A DNA stretch of 5,703 nucleotides from positions 13,938 to 19,640 of the forward strand of contig MHOR01000001.1 in assembly GCA_001821915.1 (NCBI GenBank). The letters are read 5' to 3'. This stretch comes from Candidatus Staskawiczbacteria bacterium RIFCSPHIGHO2_02_FULL_34_10 (GTDB lineage: Bacteria > Patescibacteriota > Minisyncoccia > Minisyncoccales > Staskawiczbacteraceae). The notes beneath the pieces are model-generated. The model was not told the DNA's origin, made no database searches, and worked only from the letters and a program-made list of their open reading frames with translations. Positions 1-4,823 of the stretch are shown here, in pieces. Numbering within the stretch: position 1 is the stretch's first letter; each line of letters begins with the position of its first letter. Both the position numbers and the translations under genes were made by a program.

Positions 1-1
1 A

Positions 2-922
2 AAAAAAATATCCTTACCCATTTTGATAGTCAATTTATTACTTTTAATTGTTGTTTTTTTACCTTTTTTGGGAGTAAAATTTTGGGGGGCAAAACGCTGG
101 ATAAACATTGGAGGAAGCACTTTACAGCCATCAGAATTTTTAAAATTTACTTCTGTTGTGTATCTTTCTGCATGGATTTCAAATAAATTTTCGGAAACAT
201 CAAGAAGGGGGTGGATTATGACAGCGAAAAAAGGTTATTATGACTTTGTAAAGGTTTTTTTGCCTTTTTTAATATTGTTAGCTTTAATAGCTATAATTTT
301 TTATTTTCAAAAAGACGTAAGTACTTTAATAATTGTCGGTGTTGCCTTGACTACAATATACTTTGTGTCAGGCACTTCAATTTGGCACTCAATTTTATTA
401 ATTATATCTGGTATATTTGGTATTTTATTGCTAATTAAAATTGAGCCATATAGAACGCAACGATTATTAACTTTTTTGCATCCAGAAAAAGATCCGCTTG
501 GAATTGGACTTCAACTTAAGCAATCTTTAATTTCTATTGGTTCTGGAGGATTTTTTGGAAAAGGGATTGGTATGTCAACGCAAAAGTTTGGATTTTTGCC
601 ACAGGCAATGTCGGATTCAATTTTTGCTATAATTGGCGAAGAAACTGGAATTATTGGATGCTTATTTTTAATTTCACTTTTTTTACTTTTTTTGTGGTTT
701 GGAATTAAAATTGCAAATTCAGCTAGTGATAAATTTTCAAAATTAGCCGTTATAGGAATTACCACATGGATAGTGTTTCAAGCATTTTTTAACATCGCCT
801 CAACTGTCGGGTTGTTACCTCTAAGTGGAATACCATTACCATTTTTCAGCTATGGCGGGTCTCATATTATTGCTGAGATGATTGGGGTTGGGATAATATT
901 AAATGTATCAAAAAACAGCTAA
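2..922 (+). CDS. ftsW: FtsW, lipid II polymerase of the divisome (5'-truncated by window edge)
   Basis: SEDS-family integral membrane glycosyltransferase that polymerises lipid II into glycan strands at the septum. The frame is open to the window edge (codons before the TTG at 23 read K-K-I-S-L-P-I), so TTG 23 is probably internal and the true start lies upstream. 306 residues are visible; the family is usually about 370-400, so roughly the first one or two membrane helices are missing. Visible family marks are W-I-N-I-G followed by Q-P-S-E-F-L-K, the P-Y-R-x-x-R-L stretch, Q-A-M-S-D-S-I-F-A-I-I-G-E-E-T-G with the conserved catalytic Asp near visible residue 205, and the C-terminal signature L-P-L-S-G-I-P-L-P-F-F-S-Y-G-G-S. 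Several long hydrophobic segments lie between these. RodA is the main alternative by sequence; the murG gene 4 nt downstream favours FtsW. No Shine-Dalgarno is seen at the internal TTG. Confidence 0.92.
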   Translation, partial: KKISLPILIVNLLLLIVVFLPFLGVKFWGAKRWINIGGSTLQPSEFLKFTSVVYLSAWISNKFSETSRRGWIMTAKKGYYDFVKVFLPFLILLALIAIIFYFQKDVSTLIIVGVALTTIYFVSGTSIWHSILLIISGIFGILLLIKIEPYRTQRLLTFLHPEKDPLGIGLQLKQSLISIGSGGFFGKGIGMSTQKFGFLPQAMSDSIFAIIGEETGIIGCLFLISLFLLFLWFGIKIANSASDKFSKLAVIGITTWIVFQAFFNIASTVGLLPLSGIPLPFFSYGGSHIIAEMIGVGIILNVSKNS

Positions 923-926
923 ACAT

Positions 927-2045
927 ATGAAAAAAATTAAAATATTATTTACTGGTGGAGGAACAGGGGGCCACTTAATGCCAATAATATCTATTGGACG
1001 TGAAATAAGAAGACTATACAACAAAGACGATATGGTGTTTTATTATTTGGGGCCGAAGAATGAATTAAGCTTTTTATTATTATCACAGGAAAATATTAAA
1101 CCCTATGCAATAATTTCTGGTAAATTACGAAGATATTTTTCATTTGAAAATATTACTGATATTTTATTTAAAATACCGATTGGATTTATACAGAGTTTTT
1201 TCTTATTATTATTTATAAGACCTAAACTAGTTTTTAGTAAGGGCGGATCGGGGTCAGCTGTTGTGGCATTATGCGCCAGGATATTATTTATAAAAGTATT
1301 TTTGCATGAATCAGATTCGGTCCCAGGATTATCAAATAGAATAGTTTCTAAATGGGCAAAAAAAATATTTATTTCTTTTCCCAAAACTGAATACTTTGAC
1401 TTAGATAAAACAATTTTAGTTGGCAATCCAATTAAAAAAGAGCTATCAGAAGGGAACAATGAAACAGCAAAAGAAATATTTAATTTAACTTTAAAAAAAC
1501 CGACTATTTTATTTTTAGGAGGATCTCAGGGGGCTCAAAAAATAAACGATTTTATATTAGAGATTTTAAATGAACTTTTGAAAAAGTATGAAATAGTTCA
1601 TGTATGTGGAATAAAAAATTATAAAAATGTAAGGGCGGAATCACAAGTTATTATGGATAAAGATTTAATTAAGTACTATCATTTATATGAATATTTAAAT
1701 GAAGTAGAATTAAAACATATATATAAAGTCGCAAATCTTATTATTTCAAGATCTGGATCAGGAAGTATTTTTGAAATAGCATCTTTGGGCAAACCTAGTA
1801 TATTAATTCCATTACCATCGTCTGCTTCTAACCATCAGTCAAAAAATGCTTATCAATATGCAAATACTGGAGCCGCAATAGTAATTGAACAAGAAAACTT
1901 AACTCCCAACTTTTTCTTGGGAAAAATAGATTATTTATTTTTACAACCTGAAAAAATAGAAGAAATGAAAGTGGCCGCGTTAAACTTCGCGAAACCTTTA
2001 GCTGGTAAAGCAATTGCCAGAGAAATATTAGAAAGTATTTTATGA
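927..2045 (+). CDS. murG: MurG, UDP-GlcNAc:lipid I N-acetylglucosaminyltransferase
   Basis: Peripheral inner-membrane GT-B glycosyltransferase that adds GlcNAc to lipid I to give lipid II, the substrate of the FtsW encoded just upstream. With the start at ATG 927 the protein has 372 residues, close to the usual 350-380. The N-terminal glycine loop is T-G-G-G-T-G-G-H (residues 9-16). S-K-G-G-S-G-S and H-E-S-D-S-V-P-G-L-S-N-R match the family's lipid I side. The second Rossmann half has G-G-S-Q-G-A (about 198-203), S-R-S-G-S-G-S-I-F-E with the conserved Glu at about 283, and S-N-H-Q-S-K-N-A, the HQxxNA nucleotide-sugar motif. ATG 903 is in frame and would add eight residues (MYQKTAKH) overlapping ftsW by 20 nt. 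I prefer 927 because the family normally begins a few residues before the glycine loop; neither start has a clear Shine-Dalgarno. The stop overlaps the gltX start (ATGA), implying translational coupling. Confidence 0.96.
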   Translation: MKKIKILFTGGGTGGHLMPIISIGREIRRLYNKDDMVFYYLGPKNELSFLLLSQENIKPYAIISGKLRRYFSFENITDILFKIPIGFIQSFFLLLFIRPKLVFSKGGSGSAVVALCARILFIKVFLHESDSVPGLSNRIVSKWAKKIFISFPKTEYFDLDKTILVGNPIKKELSEGNNETAKEIFNLTLKKPTILFLGGSQGAQKINDFILEILNELLKKYEIVHVCGIKNYKNVRAESQVIMDKDLIKYYHLYEYLNEVELKHIYKVANLIISRSGSGSIFEIASLGKPSILIPLPSSASNHQSKNAYQYANTGAAIVIEQENLTPNFFLGKIDYLFLQPEKIEEMKVAALNFAKPLAGKAIAREILESIL

Positions 2046-3574
2046 TTAAGAAAATATTAACTAAAAATATAAGGGTGCGTTTTGCGCCTTCACCAACTGG
2101 ACCATTGCATATTGGTGGCGCAAGAACTGCGCTATTTAACTATTTATTTGCCAATCAAAACAATGGCAGTTTTATATTACGAATTGAAGACACTGATACG
2201 CAAAGATCTGAATTAAAATGGGTTCAGGAAATCATTGAAGAATTAAATTGGTTGGGGATTGAGTGGAATGAAGGCCCGGACATTGATGGTAAATTCGGCC
2301 CATATAAACAATCTCAAAGAATAGATATTTATAAAAAATATTTAAAAAAATTATTTTTAGAAAATAAAGCTTATTACTGTTTTTGCTTGCCAGAAGAATT
2401 AGAAGCAAAACGCCAAGAACAAATGGCTAGGGGAGTGGCTCCAAAATATGATGGCAAATGCAATAATATTTCAAAGGAAATAATTGAAAAAAATTTGGCT
2501 GAAGGAAAAAATTCTGTAATTAGATTTAAGGTCGTAAGTAAAAAAGTGAAATTTAAAGATCTAGTACGCGACAGCGTAGAATTTGATACAAGCCTTTTGG
2601 GGGATATTGTTATTGCAAAAAATATGAACACTCCGTTGTTCCATTTTGCAGTTGTAGTTGATGACTACTTAATGAAAATAAGCCATGTGATTCGCGGAGA
2701 AGAGCACTTATCAAATACACCAAGGCAAATTTTATTACAGGAGGCGCTAGGTTTTTACCACCCCATATATGCGCACATTCCTTTATTCTTAAATTCAGAT
2801 AAAAGTAAAATGTCTAAGCGTCAAGGTGATGTGGCTTTAAGTGATTACCATAAACAAGGCTACTTGCCTGAGGCCTTAATTAATTTTATGGTTTTGTTAG
2901 GCTGGAATCCCGGCACCGAAAAAGAAATTTTTTCGTTAAGCCAATTAGTTAAAGAATTTTCTATAGAAAAAGTACAACGATCTGGAGCTGTTTTTAATAT
3001 GCAACGGTTAGACTTTATAAATAACCACTATATAAAAGAAAAGCCTATTAGCGCGTTAACTAAACTTTGTTTGCCATATCTTAAAGATTTTGATACAACT
3101 GGGTTTTCTAAAAAAGAACTTGAAAAGATTATTGAACTGCATAAGCCAAGAATGAAAAAAATATCGGATATATTTTTATTGTGCGACTACTTTTTTATAG
3201 ATAACTTAACTTATAATAAGGAAATGTTACGATGGCAGAAAATGGGGGACAATGATGTAAAAGAAGCATTGGAGGCAGTAGAAAAAGCTTTATTAAAAAA
3301 ATGGCCCGTCCGCATCACTTCGTCAGCCCACAACGCTTCGCGTAGCGATGCGGGCTGGAACAAGGAAAATTTAGAAAAAGTTTTAATGCAAGAGGCCGAA
3401 TTATTCAACTTAAAAAAGAACTACCCACTAAAAAATAGGGGATTTATGCTGTGGCCATTAAGAGTCGCCTTGTCAGGCAAACAATCATCGGCTGGACCGT
3501 TTGAAATTGCAGAAATTTTAGGCAAAGAGGAAACTTTGCAACGCATCCAAGACGCAATTGGTATGCTTTCATAA
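2042..3574 (+). CDS. gltX: Glutamyl-tRNA synthetase (class Ic)
   Basis: Cytoplasmic class I aminoacyl-tRNA synthetase that attaches glutamate to tRNA-Glu, and possibly also to tRNA-Gln if the organism uses the amidotransferase route; that specificity cannot be read here. The protein has 510 residues. The nucleotide-binding HIGH motif is H-I-G-G at 23-26 within F-A-P-S-P-T-G-P-L-H-I-G-G-A-R, and K-M-S-K-R is at 256-260. Cys113, Cys115 and Cys140 sit where some GluRSs bind zinc, but the full ligand set is not obvious. The C-terminal anticodon-binding region ends with the typical P-L-R-V-A-L-S-G and L-G-K-E-E-T-L-Q-R-I. ATG 2042 overlaps the murG stop by 4 nt. Oddity: residues 422-438, between two tryptophans, are encoded by a GC-rich palindromic stretch unlike the rest of the gene. 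Without it the text reads smoothly as K-A-L-L-K-K-W-N-K-E-N-L-E-K-V, so it looks like an in-frame insertion. Confidence 0.97.
   Translation: MIKKILTKNIRVRFAPSPTGPLHIGGARTALFNYLFANQNNGSFILRIEDTDTQRSELKWVQEIIEELNWLGIEWNEGPDIDGKFGPYKQSQRIDIYKKYLKKLFLENKAYYCFCLPEELEAKRQEQMARGVAPKYDGKCNNISKEIIEKNLAEGKNSVIRFKVVSKKVKFKDLVRDSVEFDTSLLGDIVIAKNMNTPLFHFAVVVDDYLMKISHVIRGEEHLSNTPRQILLQEALGFYHPIYAHIPLFLNSDKSKMSKRQGDVALSDYHKQGYLPEALINFMVLLGWNPGTEKEIFSLSQLVKEFSIEKVQRSGAVFNMQRLDFINNHYIKEKPISALTKLCLPYLKDFDTTGFSKKELEKIIELHKPRMKKISDIFLLCDYFFIDNLTYNKEMLRWQKMGDNDVKEALEAVEKALLKKWPVRITSSAHNASRSDAGWNKENLEKVLMQEAELFNLKKNYPLKNRGFMLWPLRVALSGKQSSAGPFEIAEILGKEETLQRIQDAIGMLS
3305..3358 (+). repeat. GC-rich palindromic in-frame insertion inside gltX
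   Basis: A 54-nt stretch (18 codons) with 36 of 54 bases G or C by hand count, sitting in a gene that is otherwise strongly A/T. Its core, 3324-3357, is a 34-nt imperfect palindrome with 14 of 17 positions pairing: CAGCCC at 3324 against GGGCTG ending at 3357, then CGCT against AGCG, and CGCG at the centre. A second perfect pairing is possible between CCGCATC (3310-3316) and GATGCGG (3347-3353). TGG precedes (3302-3304) and also ends the stretch (3356-3358), which could be a 3-bp target duplication or chance. The translation is low in hydrophobics and rich in Ser, Ala, Arg and Asp, as expected for a surface loop. The design is like the palindromic elements found inside Rickettsia proteins; kinship to them is not implied. 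Only one copy is visible here. Confidence 0.7.
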
Positions 3575-3580
3575 AAATCT

Positions 3581-3592
3581 TATTGTGCGACA
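3581..3592 (+). repeat. 12-bp direct repeat, left copy (TATTGTGCGACA)
   Basis: TATTGTGCGACA lies seven bases after the gltX stop codon. An identical copy is at 4304-4315, so the pair brackets the compositionally distinct rimI unit (723 nt between copies). The first 11 bases also occur inside gltX at 3177-3187, where they encode L-C-D. The repeat may be a terminal duplication of an inserted unit, or one instance of a dispersed signal; the third copy favours the second reading. Confidence 0.6.
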
Positions 3593-3608
3593 CATAGAAG
3601 CGCTTTAG

Positions 3609-3635
3609 TTGAATGTTTTGTTTTTATATTATAAG
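3609..3635 (+). promoter_or_regulatory. Possible promoter for rimI
   Basis: TTGAAT at 3609-3614 and TATAAG at 3630-3635 are separated by 15 nt, two short of the optimum. A TATTAT at 3627-3632 and a CATAAT at 3648-3653 are alternative -10 elements. The need for a promoter is inferred from the 141-nt gap, the change in base composition and the separate terminator of rimI. In such A/T-rich DNA these hexamers arise easily by chance, and read-through from gltX is not excluded because no convincing terminator follows gltX. Confidence 0.3.
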
Positions 3636-3654
3636 ATTTAAATAGCACATAATA

Positions 3655-3700
3655 GTGGTAAATCTTCGTTTTGCTTGTTGCAGGGGAAAAGATACACCAC
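3655..3700 (+). promoter_or_regulatory. Possible stem-loop in the rimI leader
   Basis: GTGGT (3655-3659) pairs with ACCAC (3696-3700), and in exact register ATCTT (3662-3666) pairs with AAGAT (3689-3693), leaving a symmetric 2x2 internal loop and a 22-nt apical loop. The element ends four bases before the Shine-Dalgarno of rimI. It could shape translation or mRNA stability. It is moderate in strength and unsupported by covariation, so it is a candidate only. A GTG-initiated frame starting at 3655 would translate this leader and is not credible as a protein. Confidence 0.3.
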
Positions 3701-3703
3701 AAA

Positions 3704-3718
3704 AAGGAGACTGTCATG
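3704..3718 (+). promoter_or_regulatory. Strong Shine-Dalgarno that selects ATG 3716
   Basis: AAGGAG at 3704-3709 with a 6-nt spacer to ATG 3716 is the only textbook ribosome binding site in the window. It matters because the ATG it selects opens a frame of only eleven codons (MNTMMRQKKSY then TAA at 3749-3751), not the frame of the downstream GNAT domain. No such site precedes any start codon in the GNAT frame. Confidence 0.85.
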
Positions 3719-4212
3719 AATACAATGATGCGACAAAAAAAGAGTTATTAAGCGTTCACATCTACTGGATGATCAGGCGAAATCATCCGGAAGTCTTTCA
3801 GATTGAAAAACAGAGCTTCAAGCGCGCATGGACAGAAGATGACTTCCTTTGCTGCCTCCGCCAACGCAACTGCATTGGCATGGTTGCTGAACTAAGCAAC
3901 TTAAAGGTCGTAGGCTTCATGATCTACGAATTGCACAAGTCAAAGCTGCACATCCTCAACTTCGCCGTCCATCCGAGTTACCGTCGCAGTGGCGTCGGCG
4001 CCCAGATGGTGGATAAACTTATCAGTAAGCTGTCTAGCCATCGCCGCACGAACATCACCCTGGAGATTCGGGAAACCAACCTGCCAGCTCAGCTATTCTT
4101 CGCAAAGCAAGGATTTCTAGCAGTGGGGAAAATCCTCAAGGGTTTTTACGAAGATACTGGAGAAGATGGCTATCTTATGAAGTATCAATCACTTTGGCAT
4201 GAAGATGAATGA
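3716..4212 (+). CDS. rimI: RimI-like GNAT N-acetyltransferase, start in a different frame (-1 shift needed)
   Basis: Probable acetyl-CoA-dependent protein N-terminal acetyltransferase; RimI acetylates the N-terminal alanine of ribosomal protein S18. GNAT marks are F-A-V-H-P-S-Y-R-R-S-G-V-G, the acetyl-CoA pyrophosphate loop (R-R-x-G-x-G), then L-E-I-R-E-T-N-L-P-A-Q-L-F-F-A-K-Q-G-F and F-Y-E-D-T-G-E-D-G-Y-L-M, which fit RimI better than generic GNATs. The domain frame runs to the stop at 4210-4212. Its first ATG (3769) has no Shine-Dalgarno and would remove the first strand, S-V-H-I-Y-W. Starting at ATG 3716 and slipping -1 at 3736-3742 gives a 165-residue protein beginning MNTMMRQKKELLSVHIYW, the right length with a complete fold. 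A one-base homopolymer error (seven instead of eight A) would give the same protein. G+C of sampled lines is 48-60%, against 20% in a murG line, suggesting transfer or different selection. From memory the W-M-I-R-R start resembles planctomycete RimI proteins; unverified. Confidence 0.8.
3736..3742 (+). promoter_or_regulatory. A AAA AAG slippery heptamer, candidate -1 frameshift site in rimI
   Basis: In the frame set by ATG 3716 the codons are CAA AAA AAG AGT TAT TAA, so positions 3736-3742 form A AAA AAG, the heptamer used by E. coli dnaX. A -1 slip continues as GAG TTA TTA AGC in the GNAT frame. The zero-frame stop follows three codons after the heptamer. A 9-bp hairpin, CTGGATGAT (3765-3773) with ATCATCCGG (3782-3790, one G-U pair), lies 22 nt downstream, farther than the usual 5-10 nt for a stimulator. 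The strong Shine-Dalgarno at 3704 is 26 nt upstream of the heptamer's last bases, also too far to act as the dnaX-type stimulator. Motif and register are seen directly; use as a frameshift site is inference. Confidence 0.5.
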
Positions 4213-4229
4213 TGCACCATAAAAAATAT

Positions 4230-4273
4230 GCCTTGGAATGGAAATATTCCAGGGCTTTTCTATTACTTTTTTT
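4230..4273 (+). terminator. Rho-independent terminator after rimI
   Basis: GCCTTGGAAT (4230-4239) pairs with ATTCCAGGGC (4246-4255) across a 6-nt loop, 10 bp with one G-U pair. It is followed by TTTTC and, after a short gap, TTTTTTT (4267-4273). It begins 17 nt after the rimI stop. This closes rimI as its own unit and separates it from the small membrane protein gene that follows. Confidence 0.82.
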
Positions 4274-4274
4274 A

Positions 4275-4302
4275 TTGATATAATTAAATATAATAATACA
4301 TT
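4275..4302 (+). promoter_or_regulatory. Possible promoter for the small membrane protein gene
   Basis: Two TATAAT hexamers (4279-4284 and 4289-4294) sit just past the terminator, 30-45 nt before the ATG. Neither has a good -35 element at 17 nt. An alternative pairing is TTGATA (4275-4280) with TACATT (4297-4302) at a 16-nt spacer. A promoter is expected because a terminator precedes and a gene follows, but the choice of hexamers is uncertain in this A/T-rich stretch. Any of these would give a very short leader. Confidence 0.4.
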
Positions 4303-4303
4303 C

Positions 4304-4315
4304 TATTGTGCGACA
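4304..4315 (+). repeat. 12-bp direct repeat, right copy (TATTGTGCGACA)
   Basis: Identical to 3581-3592. It ends eight bases before the ATG of the small membrane protein gene, in the place where a ribosome binding site would be, yet contains no Shine-Dalgarno. It would be in the 5' leader, or at the transcription start, of that gene. Confidence 0.6.
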
Positions 4316-4323
4316 ATTAAATT

Positions 4324-4656
4324 ATGGAACACGAAAGGGGGTTAATAAAAAATATCGTAATTATAGCTGTTTTATTAGCAGTGGTATTTTTAAGTCAAAG
4401 TTCGTCTTTTAGACCAATTGCTCAAATTATTTATAATCAGGCTAGTGAAAAAATAAGCCCTTATACAGCAGGAGCGGGTAATTGGTTTAAGGCAAATATA
4501 TATCCTCGTATCAAATCGGAGGCCGCGAAGAGGGGAGAGGAGGCCGCGCAAGAGATTACCACCCAAAAAGATAATGTCGCACAAAATTTGTGGGAAAAAA
4601 TAAAAAATTTCTTTGCAGAAAAGTTTTCTAAATTTTTTGGAACAAAAGTGAAGTAG
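4324..4656 (+). CDS. Small single-pass membrane protein of unknown function
   Basis: I do not recognise this 110-residue protein. Residues 10-23 (N-I-V-I-I-A-V-L-L-A-V-V-F-L) form one hydrophobic helix after a short charged head (MEHERGLIK), so it is likely anchored by its N-terminus; no signal peptidase or lipobox site is evident. The rest is charged and helix-prone. E-A-A-K-R-G-E-E-A-A-Q-E has a seven-residue period encoded by two copies of GGAGGCCGCG 21 nt apart (4518-4527 and 4539-4548), hinting at a coiled or amphipathic helix. The tail is basic and aromatic (W-E-K-I-K-N-F-F-A-E-K-F-S-K-F-F). ATG 4324 is the only sensible start; no Shine-Dalgarno precedes it. A terminator upstream and a strong promoter just downstream suggest a monocistronic gene. 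Coding status rests on the open frame, the transmembrane segment and gene spacing. Confidence 0.75.
   Translation: MEHERGLIKNIVIIAVLLAVVFLSQSSSFRPIAQIIYNQASEKISPYTAGAGNWFKANIYPRIKSEAAKRGEEAAQEITTQKDNVAQNLWEKIKNFFAEKFSKFFGTKVK
4575..4584 (-). repeat. Inverted copy of the TTGTGCGACA motif inside the small protein gene
   Basis: TGTCGCACAA on the plus strand is the exact reverse complement of TTGTGCGACA, the last ten bases of the 12-bp direct repeat at 3581 and 4304. A one-mismatch copy in the same orientation (TGTCGCAAAA) is at 4706-4715, at the probable start of the recombinase transcript. Confidence 0.5.
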
Positions 4657-4664
4657 AGGATATA

Positions 4665-4693
4665 TTGACAAGGCCTTTTGGGTCCTATATTAT
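4665..4693 (+). promoter_or_regulatory. Strong sigma70-type promoter for the recombinase gene
   Basis: TTGACA (4665-4670, perfect -35) and TATTAT (4688-4693, five of six to the -10 consensus) are separated by exactly 17 nt. Transcription would begin near 4700, giving a leader of about 124 nt before ATG 4824. The -10 lies in a perfect AT palindrome, TATATTA (4686-4692) and TAATATA (4694-4700) around one base, which could be an operator or simply A/T bias. It starts eight bases after the stop of the small protein gene. Confidence 0.75.
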
Positions 4694-4717
4694 TAATATA
4701 TACAATGTCGCAAAATG

Positions 4718-4767
4718 TAGGTAAACCGTCGTGTGCCTTATACCTAAAGTACGCGACGGTTTACCTA
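4718..4767 (+). promoter_or_regulatory. Long hairpin 1 in the recombinase leader
   Basis: TAGGTAAACCGTCG (4718-4731) and CGACGGTTTACCTA (4754-4767) are perfect 14-bp inverted repeats. In RNA the stem extends to 19 bp (to 4736/4749) with two G-U pairs, leaving a 12-nt loop. A 14-bp perfect arm is far beyond chance spacing. There is no U-tract after it, so it is not a simple terminator. It may be a leader regulatory structure, a protein-binding operator, or a recombination site for the adjacent recombinase. The 22-nt space between the perfect arms is much longer than the 6-8 nt of dif or lox sites. Confidence 0.75.
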
Positions 4768-4810
4768 GCCAAGATTTTACAACATATTAAAACGTCGTAA
4801 GAATCTTGGC
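4768..4810 (+). promoter_or_regulatory. Long hairpin 2 in the recombinase leader
   Basis: GCCAAGATT (4768-4776) pairs perfectly with AATCTTGGC (4802-4810), and TTAC (4777-4780) with GTAA (4797-4800) across a single bulged G at 4801, for 13 bp and a 16-nt loop. It abuts hairpin 1 with no spacer. Its right arm runs into GGCGGA (4808-4813), the only weak Shine-Dalgarno-like stretch before ATG 4824, so folding could limit ribosome access. Two hairpins stacked end to end suggest a structured leader RNA or a duplex site of paired inverted repeats. Confidence 0.7.
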
Positions 4811-4823
4811 GGAACTCAAAATT

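Noticed and set aside
3302..3358. TGG...TGG as proof of transposition with a 3-bp target duplication
   Set aside because: Three bases match by chance too easily; the insertion claim rests on composition, palindrome and protein context instead.
511..3408. Minus-strand open frames of 61-118 codons within ftsW, murG and gltX
   Set aside because: They lie wholly opposite well-supported genes, show no domain-like sequence, and are shadows of codon bias.
3575..3639. AAATCTTAT (3575-3583) and ATAAGATTT (3631-3639) as a terminator after gltX
   Set aside because: Perfect 9-bp arms but A/T-dominated, 47 nt apart and without a U-tract; likely chance in this composition.
3655..3715. GTG at 3655 as the start of the acetyltransferase (185 residues)
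   Set aside because: No ribosome binding site precedes it, the extra residues (C-C-R-G-K-D-T-P-Q-K-G) look like translated leader including the Shine-Dalgarno itself, and they have no place in a GNAT fold.
4670..4686. Hairpin AGGCC...GGTCCT as a terminator for the small membrane protein gene
   Set aside because: Only a few interrupted pairs and no U-tract; the stretch is better explained as the spacer of the TTGACA-TATTAT promoter.
4718..4810. Integron attI/attC or dif-type recombination site beside the recombinase
   Set aside because: No attC-type R'/R'' core sequences, and the spacing between the perfect arms (22 and 25 nt) does not fit the 6-8 nt central region of dif or lox. The recombinase is Xer-like with no visible IntI-specific insertion. 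Kept only as an open possibility in the leader findings.
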